From NCBI GenBank assembly GCA_019455065.1, contig JACFNC010000011.1:1-64000 (forward strand): DNA of 64,000 bases, read 5' to 3'. The stretch is from Rhodospirillales bacterium. Lineage in GTDB: Bacteria > Pseudomonadota > Alphaproteobacteria > Rhodospirillales > Magnetospirillaceae. Every line of letters begins with the position of its first letter. The first letter of the stretch is position 1. A program made the position numbers and the translations under genes. Below the pieces are notes generated by a model that was given only the letters and a program-made list of their open reading frames with translations, searched no databases and had not been told where the DNA came from. This document shows positions 8,860-17,253 of the stretch, piece after piece.

Positions 8860-10917
8860 TCAGCGCTCGACGTTGATGACGAGATTGCCGTAATCGTCCA
8901 CCCGGCAGTGGGTGCGCGGCGGCATCACGATGGTGGTGTCGGCCTGCTCGACGATCGCCGGACCGTCGAAGGTGGCGCCCTGCGGCAGCAGATCGCGTTG
9001 ATAGATGTCGGTTTCGACGAAGCCCGAATCCTTGAACCATACCTGGCGCCGGCACTTGAGCGCGTCGGCGAGCGCGGTCTTGCGGTCGATCTTCTGCAAA
9101 TCGGGCTTGGCAATGCGGCCCATCGCGACGACACGCAGATTGACGATCTCGACCGGCGCGTAGCCCGGCGGCAAGGTATACCCGTAGGCCTGCTGCATCG
9201 CCGCCATGAAGGTTTTGGTGATCTCGTCGAGGTTTTCGATGCGGCCGGGGCCGATGTCGACGGTGAAGAACCGGCTTTGGCTGAAATACTTCACGTCGCC
9301 CAGGCGCTGCACCACGATGTCGGATTCGTCGATGCCTTCCGACTTCAGGACGTCGACGGCCCGCTGGACCAGCGCGTCGAACTCGGCATTCAGCCAATCG
9401 AAGTCGGTCTCGTCCTCGACCTTGTGGATGGCCTTGGTGAACTCCTGCTTCATATCAACGCGGATGGCGCCGAAGGCCGAGGCGTAGCCCGGCAGCGGCG
9501 GCACCACGACCGTCGTCGAGCCGATTTCGCGGGCCAGATCGCAGGCATAGAGCGAGCCGCCGCCGCCGTAGGGGACGATGGCGAAGTCACGCGGATCCCA
9601 GCCGCGCGCCACCGTCTGGATGCGCATGGCCATCATCAGCGAACTGAGCGCCACCATGTACATGTTCGCGGCCGATTCCTCTGCGGTCCAGCCATAGTGC
9701 GACCCGATCTTCTCGACCAGGGCCTTGCGCGACAGGTTGGCATCGACAGTGAGCTCGCCGCCCAGATAGTAGTCGGGGTCGATGCGCCCGAGGACGATCT
9801 GGCAGTCGGTGTTGGTCGGTTCGTCGCCACCCTGGCCGTAGCAGGCCGGGCCGGGAACGGCGCCCATGCTCTGGGGGCCGACGTTGAGGATGTTGCCCTT
9901 GTCCACCCAGCCGATCGAGCCGCCGCCCGACCCGATGTAGACGGTGTCCACCGACGGCAGGCAGCACGGCACGTTCCACAAAATCTTCCATTCGTGGGTA
10001 ATGGCCGGGTTGCCCTTGTAGATCATCGAGACGTTGTTCGTGGTGCCGCCGGTCTCGAAGGCGATGACGTTCTCGAAGCCGGCCAGCGAGCCGATGTAGC
10101 CGGCCATGCCCACGGCCCCGGACACCGGCGACGAATGGAACGTCTTGGCGGGCATCTTGGCGGCCTCGTCCATGCCGATGACGCCGCCGCCCGAGGTGGT
10201 GACGAGAATCGGCCCGCTGAAGTTCCAGTCCTTCTTCAGCCGGTATGAAAGACCGCTCAGATAGTTCTTGAGAATCGGCGCGATGTAGGCGTTCAAGACG
10301 GTGGTGCAGGTGCGCTCGAATTCGAGCATCTGCGGCAGCACCTCATGCGACAGGGTCACGTCGACCCCCGGCAGTTCGCGCGCCAGGATTTCACGCGTGC
10401 GCAGCTCGTGCGCGGGATTCATGAACGAGTCCATGTAGACGACGGCGACCGACTCGATGCCGCGCTTGCGGCACTTGCGGGCCGCGGTGACCACGTCCTC
10501 CTCGTTGAGCGGCACCAGTATCTCGCCATAGGGGCTGACGCGCTCGCGCACCGTCAGAACGTTGCGCCGGGGGACGATCAGTTCCGGCGGGTCCCAGTCA
10601 AGTTCGAAGGCGGAGATGCGTTCGGCCCGGCCGCCGCCCAGGACGTCGCGGAAGCCGGTGGTGGTGATCAGCGCCGTCTTGACGCCCTTGCGTTCGAGAA
10701 TGGCGTTGGTCGAGACGGTGGCGCCATGGCGGAAGGACAAAACCTCCTCGCCGGAGATGCCAGCCCGTCGCAGGCCGTTGATGACGCCGTCGAAGAACGT
10801 CGGCGGCGTCGACGGCACCTTGCCGATGCGCTGCTCGCCGGTTTCGAGATTGACGCCGATGACGTCGGTGAACGTGCCCCCGATGTCGGTGCCGACGACC
10901 CACTTTCCTGTACTCAT
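8860..10917 (-). CDS. Hydantoinase A/acetone-acetophenone carboxylase-type subunit (HyuA)
   Basis: HyuA-family subunit of 685 residues with an acetate kinase/actin-like ATP-binding fold. GTDIGGTFTDVIGVN near the N-terminus is the phosphate-binding motif, followed by RHGATVSTNAILERKG and the second nucleotide block FETGGTTNNVSMI. The start at 10917 follows GGGAGGTCAG. An in-frame extension of 31 codons overlaps the operator region and is rejected. hyuB follows 11 bases after the stop, so both subunits come from one mRNA. A GAATG-N2-ATTC palindrome lies about 100 bases upstream. The reaction is probably ATP-dependent ring opening of a cyclic amide or carboxylation of a ketone. Confidence 0.88.
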   Translation of the reverse strand: MSTGKWVVGTDIGGTFTDVIGVNLETGEQRIGKVPSTPPTFFDGVINGLRRAGISGEEVLSFRHGATVSTNAILERKGVKTALITTTGFRDVLGGGRAERISAFELDWDPPELIVPRRNVLTVRERVSPYGEILVPLNEEDVVTAARKCRKRGIESVAVVYMDSFMNPAHELRTREILARELPGVDVTLSHEVLPQMLEFERTCTTVLNAYIAPILKNYLSGLSYRLKKDWNFSGPILVTTSGGGVIGMDEAAKMPAKTFHSSPVSGAVGMAGYIGSLAGFENVIAFETGGTTNNVSMIYKGNPAITHEWKILWNVPCCLPSVDTVYIGSGGGSIGWVDKGNILNVGPQSMGAVPGPACYGQGGDEPTNTDCQIVLGRIDPDYYLGGELTVDANLSRKALVEKIGSHYGWTAEESAANMYMVALSSLMMAMRIQTVARGWDPRDFAIVPYGGGGSLYACDLAREIGSTTVVVPPLPGYASAFGAIRVDMKQEFTKAIHKVEDETDFDWLNAEFDALVQRAVDVLKSEGIDESDIVVQRLGDVKYFSQSRFFTVDIGPGRIENLDEITKTFMAAMQQAYGYTLPPGYAPVEIVNLRVVAMGRIAKPDLQKIDRKTALADALKCRRQVWFKDSGFVETDIYQRDLLPQGATFDGPAIVEQADTTIVMPPRTHCRVDDYGNLVINVER

Positions 10918-11014
10918 CTGACCTCCCTTTGGCCCCCGGCCATCCGTTGCCGCGCGGCGCGTCGTTTGGTGTGTTCCTGCGGACGCCGCCCAAAAACGAG
11001 CGGCGTTCATTAAA

Positions 11015-11025
11015 GAATGATATTC
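11015..11025. promoter_or_regulatory. Putative TetR operator, site 2 (GAATGATATTC)
   Basis: GAATGATATTC, followed by ACTTTT exactly as in site 1, lies upstream of the hyuA gene. On the minus strand a TTGACG lies further upstream, so the palindrome falls in the expected promoter zone. The downstream end of the Tau-type permease gene lies about 50 bases away, so the site belongs to the hyuA unit. Confidence 0.6.
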
Positions 11026-11074
11026 ACTTTTGCGGCCCGTCCGTCAATAGCCAAAAACGCCTTCGCGACGCCTC

Positions 11075-11866
11075 TCAGGCGGGGCCGAGGTTGCGTTTCG
11101 GCAGGTAGTGAAGAACGGACCGCTCGGCGATGATGACCGCCGCATAGGCGAGGATGCCGATGACCGTGAGCAGAATGATCGTCACGAACACCATCGCCGT
11201 GTTGGCCTGACCCTCGCCGAACACCAGCAGGTAGCCAAGGCCGGTGTTGCCGCCCACCATCTCGCCGACCACGACGCCGATGACGGCCAGGGTCGAGGCA
11301 ATCCGCAGACCCGAGAACAGGGCCGGCATCGAGGCGGGAAATTCGAGTTTCCAGAAAATCTGAAAGCGGCCGGCGCTGAACGACCGCACCAGGTTGACCA
11401 TGTCGCGGTCGACCGTGCGCATCGCCCCCAAAACGTTCACCATCACCGGGAAGAAAACGATCAGCACCGCCACAAGGATCTTGGGATAGACCGTGTAGCC
11501 GAACCACATCACGAACAGCGGCGCGAAGGCCACCTTGGGCGCGATTTGCAGCGCCAGGATGTAGGGCGACAGCATCATCTCGGCGGTCGGCGACATACCC
11601 AGCCCGTACCCCACCACCATGCCCAGCAGGCACCCCAGCAGAAAGCCCACCGCGACCTCGGCCAGCGTGATGCCGGTGTGGGTGATGAGGGCGTCGATCC
11701 GGAGCATGCGCAGGCTCTCCGCCAACACGTCAGACAGCGGCGGAATGATGAAGGGCGGGATGCCGGCAAGGCCCGGCAGCCACTCCCACGCCGCGGCGAA
11801 AGCCACGGCGAGGAGCAGGCTGCCGAACACGCCGGGCCGCATCAGGGATGCGAGCAGGCTGGTCAT
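11075..11866 (-). CDS. ABC transporter permease (TauC/SsuC-like)
   Basis: Inner-membrane permease of the nitrate/sulfonate/taurine class (BPD_transp_1), 263 residues with about six hydrophobic segments. The EAA-type cytoplasmic loop that contacts the ATPase is visible as EFPASMPALFSGLRIASTLAVIG. It is the last gene of a four-gene minus-strand series (coxG-ubiD, ATPase, binding protein, permease). The family moves sulfonates, nitrate, pyrimidine precursors or aromatic acids such as phthalate. Adjacency to a UbiD decarboxylase favours an aromatic or heteroaromatic carboxylate here, which is inference. Confidence 0.88.
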   Translation of the reverse strand: MTSLLASLMRPGVFGSLLLAVAFAAAWEWLPGLAGIPPFIIPPLSDVLAESLRMLRIDALITHTGITLAEVAVGFLLGCLLGMVVGYGLGMSPTAEMMLSPYILALQIAPKVAFAPLFVMWFGYTVYPKILVAVLIVFFPVMVNVLGAMRTVDRDMVNLVRSFSAGRFQIFWKLEFPASMPALFSGLRIASTLAVIGVVVGEMVGGNTGLGYLLVFGEGQANTAMVFVTIILLTVIGILAYAAVIIAERSVLHYLPKRNLGPA

Positions 11867-11875
11867 GGCCGGCGC

Positions 11876-12865
11876 TTACTGGACGAACTGGTTGGTGTAC
11901 AGCTCGGCCAGCGGCGTCTTGGCCCGCACGATGCCCTGCGCGACGTAGAAGTCCTGCAGTTTCTCCAGGCGCACCTCGTCCATCGCCCCCAGCACCTTCT
12001 GGCCGGGATAGACCTTCTCGGCGTAGTAGCCGAGAATCTTTGCCATCGCGGCCTCCTTGCCGGCATGCTGCGGCACCGCCGCGACGTACTCCTTCGCCGC
12101 CGCCTGCGGGTCCTTCATGATTTCGGCCAGTGCCTTGAGTGTGCCCTTGACGAAGCCCTTCACGGCCTGCGGCTTCTTGGCGATGGTTTCGTCCGAGGCG
12201 ATGATCGCCTGGGCCATCCCCGGGAAATACTGATCGACGGCGAACCATTTGATGGCGATACCCTCGGCCTCGACCGCCGCGGCCCATTCGGGAACGCCGG
12301 CCATCGCCGGGGCGTCGCCGCTGATCATCAACTTGGACACGCCGGCCGGGCCGACCGCCTGGGCGTTGACATCGTTCTTGGTCATGTTGAAGGCGGCCAG
12401 GGCGCCGAGCAGCGAGTAGTAGGTGGTGTCCTGGTACGCCATCACGGCCACCGTCTTGCCCTTGAGGTCGGCGGGGCCGTTGATGCCGGAGTCGGCGCGC
12501 ACCACGATCTGGGTCAGCGCCCGGCCGCCGAGCACCGCCACCGCCTTCACCGGCACCCCGTTGGGACGCACGATCACCGGCGTGTCGCCGATGCCGCCGC
12601 CGAGGTCGGCGTTGCCGGCGCCCACCTGCTTGGCGACGTCGGCGCCGCCCTTGCCGATCGCGAACTCGACGTCCACGCCCTCCGCCTTGTAGTAGCCCTT
12701 GGCCTGGGCCAGCATGAACGGTGCGAAGGCCGGCAGGAACGATGGCGCCGGGAACAGATAGGTGAGCTTTTCGGCCGCACCCGCGACGCCGGCGCCCATG
12801 ACGCCGACCGAAAGCGCGACAGCGAAGGTCAACCTGTGCAACAACCCTTTTGCTTTCCTAGTCAT
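11876..12865 (-). CDS. ABC transporter substrate-binding protein (TauA/SsuA/NMT1-like)
   Basis: Periplasmic binding protein of the SsuA/NMT1 type, 329 residues. A signal peptide is evident (MTRKAKGLLHRLTFAVALSV continuing to GAGVAGAAEK). The mature part shows LPAFAPFMLAQAKGYYKAEGVDVEF, the classic first block of this family, and DLKGKTVAVMAYQDTTY, the usual middle block. I chose the ATG at 12865 because GGGGGA precedes it at suitable spacing and the signal peptide begins properly there. The start overlaps the end of the upstream ATPase gene by 8 bases. The ligand is unknown. Confidence 0.88.
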   Translation of the reverse strand: MTRKAKGLLHRLTFAVALSVGVMGAGVAGAAEKLTYLFPAPSFLPAFAPFMLAQAKGYYKAEGVDVEFAIGKGGADVAKQVGAGNADLGGGIGDTPVIVRPNGVPVKAVAVLGGRALTQIVVRADSGINGPADLKGKTVAVMAYQDTTYYSLLGALAAFNMTKNDVNAQAVGPAGVSKLMISGDAPAMAGVPEWAAAVEAEGIAIKWFAVDQYFPGMAQAIIASDETIAKKPQAVKGFVKGTLKALAEIMKDPQAAAKEYVAAVPQHAGKEAAMAKILGYYAEKVYPGQKVLGAMDEVRLEKLQDFYVAQGIVRAKTPLAELYTNQFVQ

Positions 12866-13685
12866 GTGCGTTTCCCCCATGGTTGGGCGCCTGGTCTCCG
12901 CGCTCGTTTATATGCAGTAGTTCGACCAGTTCGCCGACGTAGCGGCCCATGCGCGGGTCCTGTCGGCGGGCAAACGGATTGGCCCGATCGGGAATGTCGA
13001 TGGTCAGTTCGCGGATGATGGTTCCGGGGCGGTGGCTCATGACCAGCACGCGGTCGGACAGCGCCACCGCCTCGGCGAGATCATGGGTGATGAACAGGGC
13101 GGTCTTGCGGGTGGCCGCGAAGGTCGCCCCGAAATCGCTTTGCAGGATCATCTTGGTCTGGGCGTCGACCGCCGAGAACGGCTCGTCGAGCAGGATGACG
13201 TCGGGATCGACCGCCAGCGTCCGGGCCAGGGCGGCGCGCTGGCGCATGCCGCCCGACAACTGGTGGGGATAGTGGTTGTAGAACTTGTCGAGGTGGCAGC
13301 GCGCCAACTGCTCCTTGGCCTTGGCGCGCCGGGATTGCCGTGGCTCGCCGCGGATCTCGAGACCCAGCTCGACGTTTTCGAGGATGGTTCGCCAGGGCAG
13401 CAGAAGGTCCTTCTGCAACATGAAGGCGACGTGGCGGTTGGGCCCCTCGACGCTCTCGCCGTCGACGAAGACCTCGCCCTTGGTGGGGCGGTCGAGGCCG
13501 GCGGCCATGGTTAAAAGCGTGCTCTTGCCGCAGCCGGACGGCCCGATCAGCGACACGACTTCGCCGTCGGCGACAGTCAGGCTGACGTCGGCGACGGCGA
13601 CCAGCGGCTCGACCAGGCCCCTTCCCCGGCCTTTGCCGGGGAAGCTCCTGGTAACCTTGCGGAACTCGAGCCGCGGCTGCGCCAT
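12858..13685 (-). CDS. ABC transporter ATPase (TauB/SsuB-like)
   Basis: ATPase of the SsuB/TauB class, 275 residues. Walker A is GPSGCGKST, the signature is LSGGMRQRAALARTLAVDP, Walker B is VILLDEPFSAVDA, and the switch is FITHDLAEAVALSDRV. The ATG at 13685 begins just before the first strand (LEFRKVTRSF). The open frame upstream runs through the end of the ubiD gene in another frame and is not coding. It follows coxG-ubiD by 16 bases and overlaps the binding-protein gene, so importer and decarboxylase are very probably co-transcribed. Confidence 0.9.
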   Translation of the reverse strand: MAQPRLEFRKVTRSFPGKGRGRGLVEPLVAVADVSLTVADGEVVSLIGPSGCGKSTLLTMAAGLDRPTKGEVFVDGESVEGPNRHVAFMLQKDLLLPWRTILENVELGLEIRGEPRQSRRAKAKEQLARCHLDKFYNHYPHQLSGGMRQRAALARTLAVDPDVILLDEPFSAVDAQTKMILQSDFGATFAATRKTALFITHDLAEAVALSDRVLVMSHRPGTIIRELTIDIPDRANPFARRQDPRMGRYVGELVELLHINERGDQAPNHGGNAHD

Positions 13686-13701
13686 GGCCGACCCCCGCGC
13701 G

Positions 13702-15609
13702 TCAGCGTTTCCGCCAGGCCAGCTTGTCACCCCACTTCGCGAGGGTGCGGGCGAGGATTTCGGGATCGTCGACCGTGCGCGGCGGCTTCTCGCCCCAGAA
13801 CTCGTACTCCTCGTTGCACATGGTGGCGTCGATACCGAGGCCGGTCTGCCAGCCCTTCTCGCGCAGGCTGACGGCCGGATCGAGCCACTGGCCGGCGCGG
13901 CGCGGCAGGATGTTGACGTCGCGGTCGGCGCGAACGCGGGTCGACAGGGCCCAGTGGACGCTGTCGTAGTCCCAGATGTCGATGTCCTTGTCGACGACGA
14001 TGACATGCTTGTAGCGGGCGTAGGTGGCGCCCCACACGGCGTCCATCACCTGCTGCGGGTGGCCGGGGAACAGCTTGTCGATCTTGACGATGCACTCGTA
14101 GGTGACGTCGCAACGCATGTCGAGAACGCCGGGCACCAGGCTCTTGACGGTCTTGTACGCCACCGCCTGCGACGACTTGCCGACCGAGAACGCGCTTTCC
14201 GACGGGTACCACTGCTCGCGCGCGCCCAAGTAGATGGGGTTGCGCCGCATGGTGACGCGGGTGACCTCGAACACCGGGTTGGAACGGGCCTCGCCGTAAT
14301 AGCCGGTGTATTCGCCGAACCCGCCCTCGATCTCGCGATGACCGGGCCGCACGAAGCCCTCGAAAACGAACTCGCTGGTCGCCGGCACCGGAATGTCGAC
14401 GGTCTGACACATCACCATGTCGAGCGGCTCGCCGCGCAGGCCGCCGGCGATCTCGAACTCGTCGATGCCGGGCGGCGTGCGGGTGCTGGCGACGATGAAG
14501 ACGGTGGGATCATAGCCCGTCACCACCGCCATCGGCATGGGTTCGCCGCGGCGCTCGTACATCATGTAATGCTGGCGGCCGTGCGTGTATTCCGGCGCGC
14601 CCCAGCCCAGCTTGTTCTTGCCCAGCGTTCCCATGCGGTAGATGCCGGCGTTGAGCACGCCCGTCTCGGGGTCCTTGGTGATGGAGACGCTGAGGGTCCC
14701 GGGGAAACGGCCGCCGTCGTACTGGTGCCACTTGGTGTTGCAGATGAGATCGAGGTCGATGTCCGAGCCCTCGAGCACCACCTCCTGGCAGGGCGCCGAC
14801 GAGACGATGCGCGGCTTCACCGGCTTGTCGGTGCGCCGGCACCAGTCCTCGTTGAAAGTGTGCCACTTGTCGAGGCCCAGCGCCCACAGGAAACGCCGGT
14901 CGGTGCCGAGCAGATTGGCGACCATGGGATAGTCGCAGCCCTTGATGCGGTCGAACTGCAGGGCGGGGCCGTGCTCCTGAAGGCCGATGCGGGTGATGCC
15001 GTTGATTTCCCAGTCGGGATCGACCTCGTCGGTGACGTGGTGAAGGTCGTTCTGCTTGTCCAGGAATTCGAGGAATTCCCGCATGTCGTACCAGTTCGCT
15101 TTGGACATGGTGCTGTTGACTCCCCTGCTGAGCGTCGCCGCGGGCGGCGCTTCAAGTTCTTGGTTGCCGTTTTCCACCCGGGCGCGGAAGTTCTGGGCGA
15201 ACTCGTCGCCCAGGCTCTTCGCCTTTTTCTTCATCACGCCGAGGCCGAATTTTCCGAGACGCCCGGAGATCGAGATTTCCGAGCTGTAGAAGACCTCCGT
15301 TCCGCCATCGACCGCGGAGAGCCGCAGTTCGTTGTGGGCGGACAGCAGGCTGGCGCGGGAGCCTTCCTCGCCGCGCGTAACTGATAGAACGTGGCTGGGC
15401 TCGATCATCTCGGTAACCTCGACGTCGAACAGGAACGACGCCTTGATCGGGCCGAGACCGACGGTGACGCGACTCCGATAGGTCGTCGCTCCCGTCACCT
15501 CGACGTCGCCGCAGCCGGGAACGCAGGGGCCGACCTCGTTGGGGTCGGTGATGAACCGCCACACGCGAGCCACCGGCGCCGCCACGAAAAAGCGCTCTTC
15601 GATCTTCAT
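13702..15609 (-). CDS. CoxG-like SRPBCC domain fused to UbiD-family decarboxylase
   Basis: One open frame of 635 residues joins two families. Residues 1-150 look like a CoxG/SRPBCC lipid- or ligand-binding domain (opening MKIEERFFVAAPVARVWRFI, with VPGCGDVEV and YSSEISISGRLGKFG). Residues 168-635 are a UbiD-type decarboxylase using prenylated FMN. EGGFGEYTGYY at residues 428-438 carries the two glutamates (E428, E433) of the E-x4-E catalytic motif, and GTLSVSITKDPETGVLNAG is another UbiD block. UbiD alone would start at an ATG at 15108, with AGGGGAG 11 bases before it, so translation of a shorter form is possible. The linker (EAPPAATLSRGVNST) is in frame without a stop. The role is decarboxylation of an aromatic or unsaturated acid. 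No UbiX is seen nearby. Confidence 0.82.
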   Translation of the reverse strand: MKIEERFFVAAPVARVWRFITDPNEVGPCVPGCGDVEVTGATTYRSRVTVGLGPIKASFLFDVEVTEMIEPSHVLSVTRGEEGSRASLLSAHNELRLSAVDGGTEVFYSSEISISGRLGKFGLGVMKKKAKSLGDEFAQNFRARVENGNQELEAPPAATLSRGVNSTMSKANWYDMREFLEFLDKQNDLHHVTDEVDPDWEINGITRIGLQEHGPALQFDRIKGCDYPMVANLLGTDRRFLWALGLDKWHTFNEDWCRRTDKPVKPRIVSSAPCQEVVLEGSDIDLDLICNTKWHQYDGGRFPGTLSVSITKDPETGVLNAGIYRMGTLGKNKLGWGAPEYTHGRQHYMMYERRGEPMPMAVVTGYDPTVFIVASTRTPPGIDEFEIAGGLRGEPLDMVMCQTVDIPVPATSEFVFEGFVRPGHREIEGGFGEYTGYYGEARSNPVFEVTRVTMRRNPIYLGAREQWYPSESAFSVGKSSQAVAYKTVKSLVPGVLDMRCDVTYECIVKIDKLFPGHPQQVMDAVWGATYARYKHVIVVDKDIDIWDYDSVHWALSTRVRADRDVNILPRRAGQWLDPAVSLREKGWQTGLGIDATMCNEEYEFWGEKPPRTVDDPEILARTLAKWGDKLAWRKR

Positions 15610-15722
15610 GAGCCTCCCTCAAGCCGCCGGGTCGCGGCGGCAATTTTCGGGGAAGCGGACGCCAGGAGGGACACGCCACGAACGCGGCTCCCTCGGCCGG
15701 ACCGACCTTCCTCCCCAAAAAC

Positions 15723-15733
15723 GTATGCTATTC
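15723..15733. promoter_or_regulatory. Putative TetR operator, site 3 (GTATGCTATTC)
   Basis: GTATGCTATTC differs from the consensus GAATG-N2-ATTC in the second base. It is the copy nearer to coxG-ubiD and is followed by a T-rich run. Confidence 0.45.
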
Positions 15734-15781
15734 TTTTTTGGCAACATTGCCGGAGCCCCGGGGCGTTGTCAACACATAAGA

Positions 15782-15792
15782 GAATGGCATTC
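15782..15792. promoter_or_regulatory. Putative TetR operator, site 4 (GAATGGCATTC)
   Basis: GAATGGCATTC, followed by ACTAT, agrees with sites 1 and 2 in both arms and in the trailing AC. It is the copy nearer to the plus-strand Mo-hydroxylase genes. Confidence 0.57.
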
Positions 15793-15919
15793 ACTATTGA
15801 CACCCCAGGGCGCATCTGACACGCTCGCCATTAACCAATGGTGCCCTTCCCGACCCGAACGGGCTTGTGGGGCGGGCACGGAACAAGACCCGGCGCAACC
15901 GGAAATCTGGAGGGGAGGA

Positions 15920-16777
15920 ATGACGCTGTTCCTGGAACCGCGGACGGTGGCGGAAGCGGTCGCCTGCTTCCGGGACCATCCCGAGGCGCGCTGCATGTCG
16001 GGCGGGGCGACCCTGGTGGCGATGATGAATGCCGGTCTGGCCGACCCGCCCGCCGTCGTCAGCCTGCGGCGCATCGCCGAACTGGTCGGCATCGCGCCGG
16101 CCGCCGATGGCTGGACGAAGATCGGCGGCATGACGCCGCATCGCGTCACCGCGGCGGAAACGCGCCTGGCCGGCGGCCAGGCGATCGTGCGGCTGGCGGC
16201 CGGCCGCATCGCCAATCCTCCGGTGCGCAACATGGGCACCATCGGCGGGTCGATCAGCTTCTCCGACCCGGCGGCCGATTATCCCGCAGCCCTGGTCGCG
16301 GCCGACGCCGAGATCGAGGTGGTCGGGAGCGGCGGCGGACGGCGCATCGCCGCCCAGGATTTCTTCGTCGACTGGTACACCACGGCGCTGGAGCCGGGCG
16401 AAATCGTCGTCGCCGTCCATCTGCCGCCCGCGCCGCGCGCCGCGGCCGCCTATGAGAAACTCGTCAAGACCGAGGGCGACATGGGCATCGCCACCGTCGC
16501 CGCCGTGGTCGAGATGGACCGCGGAGCGTGCTCCGACCTTCGGGTCGCGGTCGGGGCCTGCGGCCCCCATCCCGTGCGCCTGCGCGAATCCGAGTCGGAC
16601 CTGATCGGCGGGCGGCTCGACGCCGACGCTGTGGCTCGGCTGGCGAGTCGGCTGGCCGAGGCCCTGGACCCGGTCGACGACGTGCGGGCTTCCTCGGACT
16701 ACCGGCGCAAGGTGGTGCCGCGCATGGTCGCCCGGGCCATCGCGACCGCCCGCGCCCGGGCGGAGGGCGAGCAATGA
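15920..16777 (+). CDS. Molybdenum hydroxylase FAD-binding subunit (CoxM/XdhB-like)
   Basis: Medium subunit of a xanthine-dehydrogenase-family enzyme, 285 residues, carrying FAD between the iron-sulfur subunit and NAD or a quinone-side acceptor. The FAD-binding blocks are SGGATLVAMMNAGLADP and NMGTIGGSISFSDPAADYP. The extra cysteine-rich loop of 4-hydroxybenzoyl-CoA reductases is absent, unlike the paralogue at 26753. GGAGGGGAGGA directly precedes the ATG at 15920, which settles the start. It is the first gene of a plus-strand unit that probably runs through the Liv-type importer. Confidence 0.9.
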   Translation: MTLFLEPRTVAEAVACFRDHPEARCMSGGATLVAMMNAGLADPPAVVSLRRIAELVGIAPAADGWTKIGGMTPHRVTAAETRLAGGQAIVRLAAGRIANPPVRNMGTIGGSISFSDPAADYPAALVAADAEIEVVGSGGGRRIAAQDFFVDWYTTALEPGEIVVAVHLPPAPRAAAAYEKLVKTEGDMGIATVAAVVEMDRGACSDLRVAVGACGPHPVRLRESESDLIGGRLDADAVARLASRLAEALDPVDDVRASSDYRRKVVPRMVARAIATARARAEGEQ

Positions 16778-16791
16778 GAGGGGACGAGGGG

Positions 16792-17253
16792 ATGACGACC
16801 GTGGCATTGCGCATCAACGGCGTCGAGCACAGCGTCGCCGCCGACGGCCGGCGAACCCTGCTCGAGGTGCTGCGCGACGAACTGGGCCTGACCGGCGCCA
16901 AGCGCGGCTGCAACCAGGGGGTCTGCGGCGCCTGCACCGTGCTGCTCGACGGCCGCCCGGTGCGCGCCTGCCTGTCGCTGGCCGCGGCCTGCGCCGGCCA
17001 TGAGATCACCACCGTCGAGGGCCTGACCGAGGGCAACGAGCTGACCCCCGTGCAGCAGGCCTTCGTCGAACACGGCGCGGTGCAATGCGGCTTCTGCACG
17101 CCCGGCATGGTGCTGACGGCGACGGCGCTGCTCAAGGAGAACCCCAAACCCAATGTCGCCGAGGTGCGCACCGCGCTGTCAGGCAACCTGTGCCGCTGCA
17201 GCGGCTACCGCAAGATCGTCGACGCGGTCGTCGCCGCCGGAGGTGCGCGATGA
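16792..17253 (+). CDS. Molybdenum hydroxylase 2Fe-2S subunit (CoxS/XdhC-like)
   Basis: Small iron-sulfur subunit of 153 residues. The plant-type cluster is bound by CNQGVCGACTVL with a further C in RACLSLA, and the second cluster by CGFCTPG and NLCRCSGY. Together these are the full set of eight cysteines of the family. The ATG at 16792 is preceded by GAGGGG at usable spacing. An in-frame ATG at 16774 overlapping the previous stop is the alternative. It passes electrons from the molybdenum centre to the FAD subunit. Confidence 0.92.
   Translation: MTTVALRINGVEHSVAADGRRTLLEVLRDELGLTGAKRGCNQGVCGACTVLLDGRPVRACLSLAAACAGHEITTVEGLTEGNELTPVQQAFVEHGAVQCGFCTPGMVLTATALLKENPKPNVAEVRTALSGNLCRCSGYRKIVDAVVAAGGAR

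Larger units (their letters stand above)
15610..15919. other. Divergent regulatory region between coxG-ubiD and the Mo hydroxylase
   Basis: This 310-base gap between two divergent units holds two copies of the GAATG-N2-ATTC type palindrome (15723 and 15782), about 114 bases before the coxG-ubiD start and 130 bases before the FAD-subunit start. It has locally AT-rich stretches around both. No RNA gene or small frame with a ribosome site was recognised. Confidence 0.6.
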
